From Datnioides undecimradiatus (lineage: Eukaryota; Chordata; Actinopteri; Lobotiformes; Datnioididae): a stretch of DNA of 64,000 bases. The notes beneath the pieces are model-generated. The model did no database searches. It was not told the DNA's origin and was given only the letters and a program-made list of their open reading frames with translations. The DNA is taken from NCBI GenBank assembly GCA_008933995.1, contig WARS01000036.1, forward strand, positions 21,798,285-21,862,284, read 5' to 3'. The position numbers and the translations under genes were made by a program. Shown here in pieces: positions 46,892-58,449 of this stretch; within the stretch, counting starts at the first letter, position 1; each line of letters opens with the position of its first letter.

Positions 46892-46917
46892 TCAATGAGG
46901 TCCACCAAGGCTGAAGC
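46892..46917 (+). promoter_or_regulatory. Shared OR upstream block, diverged (for OR-psi8)
   Basis: Reads TCAATGAGGTCCACCAAGGC then TGAAGC. The core AATGAG and TGAAGC are kept and the palindrome is lost. It lies 169 bp upstream of the start. Confidence 0.45.
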
Positions 46918-47085
46918 ATCTGATGAAATCAGTCACAGACTCAAACTCCTTGTCTCTGTGAACCACAGTTGAGTCCAAGTAACATGTTGGTGCAGCCGGC
47001 ACAGTGAGACTTTATGTCTGAAATGATTCCTGGGTGTCTGTCATGTGATCTTCCTGCATTACTGGCAAACAGTTTGGTTTGGAGA

Positions 47086-48007
47086 ATGTTGACTGATGCT
47101 GCTCTTAATGTCACATATACAACTCTTGATGGGTACGTCAATGTGCACAAATACAGATATCTTTATTATGTGATCATGTTCGCAGCATATATTCTGATAA
47201 TCTGCACTAACTCCACTGTTGTGTATCTGATCTATGTTCACCAAAACCTCCATGAGCCCATGTACATCTTCATTGCAGCTCTACTGATCAACTTGGTTCT
47301 GTACAGCACTGCTGTCTACCTAAAGCTCCTGATCGACGTCCTGTCTGAGGAGCAGATGATTTCGTTTTTAGGATGTTTCACTCAGGGTGCCATCTATTAC
47401 TTCCTGACCTATTCAGAGTTCTTACTGTTGGCTGTCATGGCCTATGACAGGTACATGCCCATATGTAAACCTCTGCAGTATGTCTGCAGTAAGTCTGTCT
47501 GGTTTCAGCATGGCTCGTGTCTGCCTGTGAGATTTCCGTGGCCGTTGTGTTGCCATTAAACTGGCCATTAAACTCTGCAGCTTCAGTTTAGATGGGATTT
47601 TCAGCAACAGTTTGTTCTTCAAGCTTCAGTGTGTGCGCACAGAAGTCCTGTCGGTCTACGGCGTGATCATTCTCGTGCACATTGCATTTCTCCCCCTGCT
47701 CTTCATCCTCTTCACCTACACCAGGATCTTCATAATAACCTACAGCAGCAGCAGCAGAGACGTGAGGAGAAAAGCTGCGCAGACGTGTTTGCCACACCTA
47801 ATGGTTTTAATCAACTTCTCCTTTTTTGTGACTTACGAAGTGATCATAATCAGACTGGAATCAGGAATCCCCAAAGTGGCTCATCTACTGACAACTCTGC
47901 AGCTGGTTTTGTATCATCCTCTCTTCAATCCCATCATGTACGGACTGAAAATGACAGAGATCTCCAAACATCTCAAGAGGTTTTCCTGTCGGGTCAAATC
48001 CCTCTGA
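47086..48007 (+). pseudogene. Odorant receptor pseudogene (OR-psi8)
   Basis: Start taken at 47086 (MLTDAALNVTYTTLDG); an ATG 24 codons upstream is in frame but lies outside the family pattern. The frame is open through MAYDRYMPICKPLQY, where VS is replaced by MP. The start of TM4 (the ATIMRK region) is then lost and the frame breaks, ending at 47559. TM5-TM7 reopen at 47612 (LSVYGVIILVHIAFLPLLFILFTYTRI, KAAQTCLPHLMVL, NPIMYGLK) to the stop at 48007. One loop cysteine is changed (GIFSNS for GIFCNN). It is GC-richer than the other ORs and the most diverged of the set. Confidence 0.87.
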
Positions 48008-49439
48008 AGCTGCTGATGTTCATAGACACAAACACTTTAAATATTGGTGGTTTATATCCAACAGTTATAAAAATCTGTTATTCAAAGGAATAAAAGTAAA
48101 GAACAAACGCTGGAGACGTGTCGTCTTTCCTCCAAAAGTTAAAAAATCTCATTTAGTTCAATTTCATCTGTCTGGACCCTGGATATTGTCCTTCGGTGCA
48201 CAGGTCCCCGACAGTTCAGCCAAAGAGACAAGTTAAGACATTAAAGGGAAAATCCACCGGTTTTAGACACAAAGGTCGGTTTATTTATTTATTTTGAGTG
48301 ATTGATTTGACAGGGACAATGCACATTCCTGAACGTTGCCATAAATGCGGAGAATTGAAATGTAAAATTCATGTTGTAGTTCAATACATATAGAAATACC
48401 AAATGAGAGAAAGAGAGCAGGAGAGGAGAAGCTCAGTGTATTTGTCAGTCTGTGAAGGTCATCGTAATGTCATCGAGGTTAACTCCAATCAGATCCTGCT
48501 GTCAAACTAAAACAAAACAAGTTACTTTCACATGTAACTAATTACTTTTATAAGCAGTATCTGGCACTTTAATTCTAATTGATTCAATTATTATGAAAGT
48601 AATAAATACAAACTAACTAATTATGTTACTTTGGTCATTAAGTGACTTCAAATACGTGTGAAATCAGTTTCAACATTTTTACAGCTGTACTCTCCTTTTA
48701 TGTGTACAAATTGTATAAATTATTGTATAATGATTAATTTAGTTTAACGATTATAAATGTGTGTGTTACTGTTTGTATTCAGGGTCTTTGGATGAGGACC
48801 AGTAAAGATGTTTCACAGGGAGACATCCACGTCTGTAAATATAAAAATACAGATCCAATCAGAAAAATGTTGCTTACTAAAGTGGAAATAGATGAAAATG
48901 TCTCTACTTATATAACAGCTGTTATTAAATTGCATAACTGAACTTTCTGCACAGATTTGTTTGCCTGCTTCAACTGTTCATAACAAAGATATAAAACATA
49001 AAACCTGCAGAAACCTCTGATCCTGTGTTTTCCCACTGAACCAGGGTCAAACTCCCGGACTCTCCTCAGAGAGGAGGACAGTCCCCAGAAATATTTCGGC
49101 TGTGAAGAAGAACCGATATCAGTCAGAAATCAGTTTTAAAGTTAAAGCTACGACATATCGATGCCTGGACCTCTGGATCGATGTAACTGTGCTGTGAACT
49201 GCTCGATGGCCCAGTCTTAAAGTGATGAATCGGTTGAGAGAAGCTGCTGCGCTGCCTCTGCCACAAAGTGGCTTCAAACTCTCATAAACGTTCAAAGGTC
49301 AGCGCGAGGCTCTGGCGACACTCGTTGCAGTGACGTCGGTGTTTTGTTGCCTGCTCAGCAAACACAAAAGCAACATGTCAACGCCGGCAACACGTACGGT
49401 ACAACGCCAAACCTCAAATCCCAGGTTGGAGAAGGACGC

Positions 49440-49680
49440 AGAGTTGGACACCAGTCTGAGCCTAACTGTCTGACTGTCTGACCAACAGAGAGCAAAGGAA
49501 ATGGCACAACCTAAATAGACAGGGGAGGGCAGGAAAACGAGACACAGGTGAGACCAATGAACTAATCAAGAACAGGAAACAAGTAGACAGAAACACACAA
49601 GGGAAACACTTTTCAAAATAAAACAGGAAATAACAAAACAAGAAACTCAACTCAAAACCATGACACACACAGCCCTAATC
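49440..49680 (-). repeat. Fish dispersed repeat, family R1, copy 3 (partial)
   Basis: The reverse complement has TTTCCTGTTTTATTTTGAAAA, as in copy 2, and a CACCTGTGTCTCG segment. Shorter than the other two copies. Confidence 0.45.
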
Positions 49681-50685
49681 CACTCCGCCCAAACAAAATA
49701 ACCTCTGTTCACTTTGTGAACACGTTCATCTGCCTCGGTCTCTGTGTGATCTGAAGCCACAGAGCCTGACCTGAAAGTTGTGAAAGTGACTTCAGGTCAA
49801 AATGATGTAACTCAAGTTTCGCTGGGCCGACGGACGGAGGCTGTAATGAGCCTTGTTACCGTCCTTCCTCCCTCTCCTCCCAGGAGTGTCATCAACAGTG
49901 GGCCGTGCCCCAGGGAGGGCACTGGGTGCAGTCGGTCTAACGGCTAATTAGGAGGTGGAGGTTGGACAAAGGCCTCAGAGGAGACATGATCACAACACAA
50001 CAGAGCAAACAGGCTCCAAACCGACGGCTGGACTAATTACCACAGTAATTATGTCAGAGCTGGTCAACAGGTCATTATCTCCAGCGTCCACTGAGGGCAA
50101 TTAAAAACATGTCGCCTGTAAACGACACAGCAGCTCTTTGGTTTCAAATAATGATAAAACAAGTGTTCGAGTGATTCCCTGCAGGTGAGAGTTTCAAACA
50201 AACTGAAATCTGACGGAGGAAAGGTTCAGCGTCTGGAGCTGGACAGGTGGAGCCGGTCTCTCAGCTTCAGTCAGTCAAAACAGTCTGTTAATAAACAAAC
50301 AGTCCGTGTGCTGACTCAGGGTCATCACAGTGAAGCACAGTTGACTGCTCAGACGTGTGACTGCAGGTCTCATTTGCTATTAATTTCATTAATTAATGAG
50401 CCTTTAATAAATTAATTAATGAACATTTTTGATTTATTATGATGTTGATGTGAATCATTTCATATTCACTTACATATCCACTAACTCTTATTCAACATTT
50501 CAGTTAACTGGCCGGTTCCTTCATGTACCGATCATTGTCTGATCACTTATTAAAACATAAGAAACGATGAGGAGCTGCTGGTCTCTGCGGTGGCAGCCAT
50601 GTTTGCTAACATCTGCCTGTTTCTGAAGGATCAGTGTTAATCTTTGAGGAGGTGACCCAGTGACCGTCAGCCTGCGCTAACCCCC

Positions 50686-50724
<39 letters not shown>

Positions 50725-50737
50725 ACACACTCACACA

Positions 50738-50782
<45 letters not shown>

Positions 50783-50853
50783 ACAGATACAGACACACAC
50801 ACAGACACACACACACAGATGTTGCACACACACACAGACACACACACACACAG
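50686..50853. repeat. Compound (CA)n microsatellite
   Basis: CA runs interrupted by CACT, CAGA and CAGATGTTG units; about 170 bp. A related GT-rich tract follows at 50938-50990. Confidence 0.95.
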
Positions 50854-51059
50854 ATGTTGCAGCAGGATTTAATGCATCATGTTTGTGTGTTGGTGTGTTA
50901 ACACTGCGTTTCCTGCTGCTGTGTACGTTTGACCTGCTGTGTGTGTGTGTGTGTCTCTGTGTGTGTGTGTGCCTGTGTGAGTGTGTCTATGTGTGGCTAA
51001 AAGCAGCAAAGAGTTAAGAAGCTTTGTGATCTGTTGAAGTACTTAAAGTGAGAGAGAGC

Positions 51060-51352
51060 GAGAGCATGAGGCTGCAGAGTGAGGTGATGGTGGAGAGACG
51101 CCGGCGAGCAGCAGAGACAGACGGAGACAGAAACGAGGTTTAAAGGTCCAGAGGAAGGACAAGGAGAGGAGGGGAGGAGGGGTGAGAGGGGAGAGGGGGG
51201 AGGTGAGTGGATGGTGGATTAAGGCGGGTTACAGAGGATTAGTGTCTGTTTGGTTTGGTAGTAAAATCACGTCCATGTCAGTCAAAGTGCTGCTGCTTCA
51301 CACACTCACACACAGCAACGCTGCAGCGCGCGAGCAGGACGACACTGAGCAG
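51060..51352 (+). promoter_or_regulatory. Candidate promoter / 5' untranslated exon of mpp4
   Basis: Purine-rich GA/GG stretch, then a segment ending GACACTGAGCAG followed by GTGAGTC, a consensus splice donor at 51352/51353. The first coding exon of mpp4 begins at an acceptor (53341-53342), so at least one upstream noncoding exon must exist and this is the best visible candidate. No TATA box or CpG island is evident. Confidence 0.35.
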
Positions 51353-51359
51353 GTGAGTC

Positions 51360-51361
<2 letters not shown>

Positions 51362-51403
<42 letters not shown>
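51362..51403. repeat. (GT)n microsatellite
   Basis: About 21 GT units directly after the candidate donor at 51353. Confidence 0.95.
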
Positions 51404-51405
<2 letters not shown>

Positions 51406-51429
51406 CACTGACTCTACTTGATGCTGCAG

Positions 51430-51610
51430 CTCTGAGGCTAAATGCTAACACCAGTATGCTAACATGCTCACAGTCACAGTGCTAACGTGCTGATGTTAGC
51501 GGGTGCAATGTTAACAGTCTTAGTTTAGCGTGTTAGCGTGCTAACATGAAATAATTGCTAATTATCAGCAAACACAGAGCAGCTGGGGCCGGACGTCATC
51601 AGCTCTGCAG
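51430..51610. repeat. Fish dispersed repeat with GCTAAC motifs
   Basis: Contains TGCTAACGTGCTGATGTTAG and TTAGTTTAGCGTGTTAGC wording, a widespread teleost interspersed sequence. Diverged relatives occur at 9560-9780, 53755-53875 and 57850-57925. Confidence 0.5.
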
Positions 51611-53356
51611 GAGTTTGATGAAAAGTCGATAAAGTTTTTACAAATCGAAACAAAAACAGGAAGCTGCACCAACCGTCAGCCCGACGATGTCGTTGTGGAT
51701 CAGCTGATCTGACTCTGATCTGATGATGATGAGTCAGCAGAAACATGGAGCGTCAAAGCAGCAAAACATTAATCAGTGAATCAGCTGATTGTTTTCATGA
51801 TCAGTCGACTGTTTGGTCTTCATTCACCATCAGACATGTGGCACGTTGACCAGTCGCCGCAGCTTTAACCCAGATAAATAAATGGTGTTAACAGCAGGAG
51901 ACAAACAAACAAACAAATAAACATTTAGAAGCTTTAAACCACAACACCTTGTTGTTTCTCTCACAGCAACATGGAAACAGGCAGGAGCTCACGGCCTGAG
52001 GTTTGATGACACCCTCCTGTCATTAAAATATAGATTTTAGTCATGTTTTATTCAAAAGGCTGTAAAACATCTTCAGTGTCGATGGTTCAACTGAGTCAAG
52101 ATGAAGTGAAAAACGTCTTTAACCCTTTCAGCTCACATCCACACATCAGTGTGTTTTCATATTAAATTCTGTTCATTTCTTCCTTTAAAGCAAAATCTGA
52201 GGTCATCTTGAACCGACCAATCACGTCCTGCCATCCAGCCTCCAATCAGAGTCCAGCTGTTAGCATCAGAGCTAAGGTTCATCAGTTAGCTAGCTAGCAG
52301 CAGCATGCTACATGGGTGTGTCTCCAGGTGTTGTTCGCCTCAAACAGGTCTAAACTTCCTCAGTGAGACAAAAAACCTTTGTGAAAACATTTTATTCATC
52401 AGAAAATCAAAGCAGCTCGACTCAAACTCTGACGGTTTGGGTTTCATTTCACAGTTAACACCACAAATATTCAGATTTATGGTTTAACCTGCAGCTAAAA
52501 TCACCTGAGCAGCTTCGTGACGCTCAGGTGACTTTCACTTGTTTCAGTGGGAGAAGCTCCTTCTGGACGCCGCTCAGTGGAAACGGAAGCTGAGCCAAGA
52601 TTAGAAACTAAAGACGAAACATAACCGGGAATGACCCCAGGCCAGAAACCTGCTGCTGTAACAGGAAGCACCAGAATAACGGATGACCTCTGACCCACAG
52701 TGCATTTAAAGATTTAACATGAAGATATATTAAAACTCAGAGCAGCTCATGGTGCAGAATCATATCATTAATGATGCACTCATTTCACTCATTTTCTGAC
52801 TTTACAATAAATTATTCATCTATAATATTAATGATTTACTGGTTTTATTATCATGTATTTATCATTAGGAGACTAACCAATACCAGAGGTTATATATGAA
52901 GAAATGCTCTTCCAGCTGCTGCGTGGAGGAAAATCAGACTAAAATATAAATAATGTCATGTTCAGAACAACAACAACAGTTATTAATGTTAAAGTTAAAC
53001 AATAACTGATGCAGTAATTCAGATTTAACAGTGACGATGTGTGATCGTGTGGTTTAGGTCATAACAGCAGTGACTGACTCATGTAAATATATATCATAAA
53101 TATCCAATAAGACTGCATGCTGCAGGCGTTCAGGGACAGTCACGGACAGTCAGGAGGATTTACATGCACAGGCAGTCGCTGATGGTGGCGGCACGTTCTG
53201 ACATCAGATGCATAAAATAATAATAATTAAATATCAGTTAATGATGATAATCTGGAAAGCTTATGTTCATGTCGCCTCTGAAACAAACTAAAAGTCTCTT
53301 CATGTTTATTTTCAGTGGAATGACCCTTTTGTTTTCTTTCAGTGTGGACAGTCACC

Positions 53357-53906
53357 ATGAGACAAGCTATGGAGGACGGTGAGAAACACACACATCCACA
53401 TACACACACACACGCTGACCTTATTGTCGTATTTAATTTAAGTCTGAACCTTGAACTCGAGTCTAAATCCAGACCTGGGCCTGATGTCAGTGTAATCCTG
53501 TGATGTGAAACCTAATTCTGGCGGCATTAGCGTGTGTCTGTGGGGTCGCGGCGCCGTCATGTTAATCCCGTCTGACACAACCTGCTGCTGTGGACGAACT
53601 GCTGCTGCCACATCACACACTGCTGATGCGTCGTACTCATTACGTCTGTTTAAAACACCGCATCTGAAAAATGAATTATTATTGTTGTTGTTGTTGTTAT
53701 TGTTATTGTTGTTTGTCACCAGATAATCAGTTTGTCCTGCAGTGTCTCAGACACACATGTTAGCATGTTGCACTCAGCTGTGGTTTAAATGTTAAGTTAG
53801 CATGCTAATGTGCTATCTGTGCTGTTAAAGTCATATTAGCCTGCTAATGTAGCAAGCTAATATGCCAATATAGTTTTTAGACTTTAAGTGATGTGTTTCT
53901 CTGTGT

Positions 53907-53963
<57 letters not shown>

Positions 53964-56900
53964 AGGTGTCAGTGCGGTGCTGTCCAGTGTGGTGGACGAT
54001 GTCGGTGAAGCCGTTCACAGAAATGTTAGTGGTGCTCAGCTGCTGCATGAACTACTGAGTGCCCCGTGGCTGCACTCTCTGCTGAAGGTGGATTACACAC
54101 ACACACACACATGCTTGCACAGGGGTCAAGCAGTGACATCATTTCCTGTCTTGTCTCTCCAGATTTATGAGTGCCTTCTGCAGTTCCAGAGATTGACGCC
54201 CAGCCCTGTTCTGCCTTATGCCTCGGGACTGTCACATGAGGTTTACACACACACACATGCACGCACACACACATGCACACACACGCACACACACGCACAT
54301 GCACACACGCACACACGCACATGCACACACACAATTAGTAGGTTTTCATTAGTGTTCACAAACTTAACTGCCTGTCTGTCTGCCTGCCTGTCTGTCTGTC
54401 CCTCAGATCATGTCTGTCCTACAGAAGCTCCACCGTCCTTCAGCTGAAGCTCGCGAGCTCTTCGGCCTCCTCAGCTCGCCACATGTTCAGGTGTGTTCAC
54501 TCGTTCAGGAACTGAATGCATGTCCAACTCACACAGGTCGAGTACCTGCACCTGTCTAACTCCACCTGTCTGTCTCTCAGGCCGTCCTGTCGTCCCACGA
54601 CAGCGTGGCCCAGGTAGACTACGCGCCCGTGTTGCCGCCTCTGCCTGATGAGATGCCCGAGGATGAGGAGGCCATGAGGATCGTCTGTCTGGTGAAGAAC
54701 AACCAGCCGCTGGTGAGATGATGTCATTACGTCTGATCTGCTGAGACTGTCAGATGCTTGATGAACATCTGAGATCAATATTCTCTCTATTGATTAATTA
54801 ATTAATCATGAATTATGCAGACAGATCATTGTTATTACTAATTCTATCTGTAAAGTCTCAAAGTGTCGCTGAGCTTTCACAGCAGCTGCAGCCTCATCAA
54901 CGTTTCCATGTTCAGACGAGAAGCTTCAAACCAAATTTCAGAAGAAACTCACTTTCTCTCACGTGTCACAGCTTGTTTGTTGCAAAAAGTGTTAAACCGT
55001 CATGTCACAGTGTCACACCGTGACTTCTTGTCATCTCCACTGGTTGCCTAGCATCATCAGGGTGATGACACCACAAAGTAAATCTCTGTTTCACTTTGTT
55101 TCTTTGCGTAGTGATCTTTAGAGAATAGACACAGGCTAGCTGTTCCCCTTGTTTCCTGTCTTTGTGCTAAGCTAAGCTAACTAGCCACTGGCTTTGACTT
55201 GACAGTTTAAGCAGGGAAGCTGCTTCCTGAAACATCACCTCATGTAAACATTGCATCAACGGCGGCAGCTCAGTTTCAGTTTTTATCTTTTGCTCAATGA
55301 GAATGGGGGAGTGCGACAAGGATTGGCAGACGCAGAGGGAGTGATTCGCAGTCGATGGAGCAGCCTTCGCCACCTCACGCTGGAGCGCCTCGTCCCTGCG
55401 AGGAAGGCGCGGTCGGGGGAGGAGCTCAGAGCAACTGAAAGCGAAGCCAGGCCTTTGCCCCTTCCCAGAGGGGGACAGTCCCAGCCCTTCCTACCCCGCT
55501 ATGAGTCAACCGGAAGTTCCTGTTTGGCTCCACAAACCAAACAGCTTTGGAAGAAAGGGCTCAACCAATCAGCTCCCTCCATCTTTGGTAAGAGGAAGAA
55601 AGATGACAGCCAGGAAATCACCAATCACCCGTCCTGATTCTTCATCCTGGTGTTGTTTGTCCCGTCAGCAAAGGAGCTGCAGTGAGGAAGTGCAGAGGAG
55701 CAGGTCTTCCTGTTTTATGACAAACAGGAAGCAAACAGGAAGCTTCAGCACAAGAAAGATTACGTCACGATGATCACAACCGCAGCTCATGATGGCGTGA
55801 TGCAGTTTAAAAGCTCAAAATATTTATTACAAGAAAAGAATACAAACCTTTGCAGCCGTAAAGTATAGATTTCTGAGTTTATGAGGTGTACCTGAAGGCA
55901 CCTTTAAATCTTAATTAATAACAGTACCAATGCTGCCATGGTGAGAGCATGACCGGCCCCACTCTGCCTCTGATTGGCTACATTAATGTATGAATATCAA
56001 GGGAAACCAATCAGAACAGGGCGGGTCACGTCTTCGCCGTCGTAGGATTCATAATTCTATAAAATCCATGTCAGCGTCCTGATGCTGGGCTGTACAAAGT
56101 GATGCAGATTCCAGAGTTAACACAGTGCACTTGAATGCACCGCCAGTGCTCATCATCAGTTCATCTTCACCTTCTTCATCTGACAAACTCATTATTCGTA
56201 CTCGTCTCTTCATCATCTTTTCCATCTCACTGTCCTCCCGCTGGTTTCTTGCATTGCTTCTTTCTGACTGATGTGTTTTTCGTTTTTCTGTTGGCTCTAA
56301 CTTTACCAGCTCTGTCTTTGTCTCCATCCGAACGTGGAGGTTCATTTCCAGAGACACACAGCTGGGGAAACGGTGCCTCTGCTGGTGGGAGCAGTGATGA
56401 CTATGCCTACCCTCCTCCTCCAGTCCCAGCGTTCACTGTCAGCCTTCCCAACTCCCCCGCCCTCTACAAAAAAGGTCCCACAGGGGGTCACTCGAGGAAC
56501 GTCCCGACACCCGGCAGAAGCCCCTCTGGTTCTGGGACGAGCCCCCTTCGAGCTCACACAGCTCCTTCCAGTCCTGCAGCTCATCGCTCCATCCGACAGC
56601 AGGGGGTCAGCACTCTGCCCACCCCAGGCAGGCAACATCTGGGTCAAACCAGATCCAACAACAAACGCCAAGAAGACACCATGAAGCATCCCGCGATGAT
56701 CCACTACTCCACCGCTCCTCCTGATAAAGAACACCAGAACCAACCAAACCAGCAGCTGAAGCTCCATCAGCATCCTCCACCAGAGCTGATCAAACAGTGC
56801 AGCGTGGAGGAGCTCAGGTCCACCGTTCAGACGATGGCCAGCAGTGTTGAGCACGGCACTCAGGATGTTCGCCATCTTGGCCAGAAGATGATGGCTGCGA

Positions 56901-58408
56901 CAGAGATGATCACAGACAGCGTGGAGGAGAACGCCCAGGCGCTCAACCTGCTGGCTGAGGTGGTCGATAAGCTCCAAGGGCTCATTGTTGCAAGCAAACA
57001 CCCTGAGTCATCACCTCCACCCAGGCTGACACAGAACCTGCCTCCCCCACTGCCTCCAAGAGTTTCTTCACTCTCTCCCAAAATGATCCGTAAACCTCCC
57101 ACACCGTACCCACGGCACCTGTTGTCCTCCTCTTCTTCTTCTTCTTCTTCCTGCTCGTCCTCCTCTTCCTCCTCTCTCAGCTCCTGTGCAGACAGCTTCG
57201 CGGCATCTCAGAGTCAAAAGCAAGTGAACAGGGGCAATAAAAGGTCGGCGGTGAGCTTTGGTGCCGCCCACAGGTCGAGTGGTAGCAACAGACAGGTGAG
57301 GCTCAACAACGGACCAGTTTCTAGGTCTCCTGTGGAGGACCATCAGGACTGTAACAGGACAGGATGCCTGAAAACCAGGAAGAAGAAAAAGAACAAGTAG
57401 TCCAGATTCAGACCGTCTCCACTGCTGCTCGGCCAGAGATAAACTAAAATCCTCAGCCTCCTTTACTTTTTCAATCAATTGAAAACTTTTCGATCCCAAC
57501 TATTAGATTCAGGTGTGATTACACAGACTAATATCCACTCTTGGACGACTCTTTGTTTTTCATCTCTGCATGATGGAGAAAAAGCAAAATACTTAAGGTA
57601 CAAAGAATTTACATTTTCTCAGCCATCATCTCCCATTTCATCCCGATGTCTTCAAACCTGAGGCCATCGTCATCGTTGCCTTTAAGTATTTAGTCCAGGT
57701 TTATCAAAGTTTATGCAGCAATCAATGGCTCAGTAGTTGCTTAGTGACAGTGTCATCTGCGTATTTGTGCATAATTAGAAATATGCAAACGTAACCTACC
57801 TTCCCATGATGTTCCCATCAGCCGCAGCTGCACTCCGTGTTTACTGCTCATTATCAACTGTTAGCATGCTAACATGCGAAACTCTGTGAACCTTATGTGC
57901 TATGCATAGTCATAGCATCCTGATCTTAGCATTTAACTCAACCCTTAGAGAACATGGTTACAGTCAGGGTCATATGAGGAGCGCATGAACTCGTCTTTTA
58001 TCTCATTTATTTATTATTGTTTTGATTGGCTGAGGGAGTGGGTGTATGGTGGCCTGTGTGGACCAAAACATGAACCGAACCAACCAGGTTGTTCCACCTG
58101 TTGAGCTGAGTTTGACTCTCGATGGATCAGTAAGCGGTTTTAGAGCTTCAGTTGTCTTCTGGTTCACAGTTTCCTTCTCTCCATTCAAACAGAGTTTACA
58201 GACAACAGGACGTTTGACTGCAGCCGCTGAAGGTTGTTTGTTTGTTGTCAGGGGGCGACTATAAGGAGGGACGAGGAGACGGGAGAGATCTACATCGCCA
58301 GGGTGATTCATGGAGGACTGGCTGACCGCAGCGGTGAGATGAAACTTTTAAAAACCATTAACTGTTAATGTCTTCAGACAAAACATTAAATACAACACAA
58401 TAACACAG

Positions 58409-58449
<41 letters not shown>

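Larger units (their letters stand above)
48008..53342. other. Spacer between OR cluster and mpp4
   Basis: No protein gene recognised. It holds a repeat-like stretch at about 48285-48345 (TTTATTTATTTATTTTGAG, then GACAGGGACAATGCACA), a third R1 repeat (49440-49680), a TAATTA-rich AT block (50380-50425), (CA)n repeats (50686-50853), a GT microsatellite (51362-51403), a dispersed repeat with GCTAAC motifs (51430-51610) and a possible mpp4 5' exon (51060-51352). Confidence 0.5.

Noticed and set aside
50606-50851. Cys-Val repeat frames
   Set aside because: Translation of the CA/GT microsatellite.
53893-54447. 184-codon plus frame over mpp4 exons 2-4
   Set aside because: It reads through introns and GT/CA repeats. 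Only the exon parts in it are real coding sequence.
56334-56684. Alternative plus-strand frame over exon B
   Set aside because: Off-frame relative to the phase set by the donor at 55587 and ends early.
56342-57001. 219-codon minus-strand frame opposite the nested gene
   Set aside because: Antisense shadow of the plus-strand frame, which has matching splice sites and a better composition.
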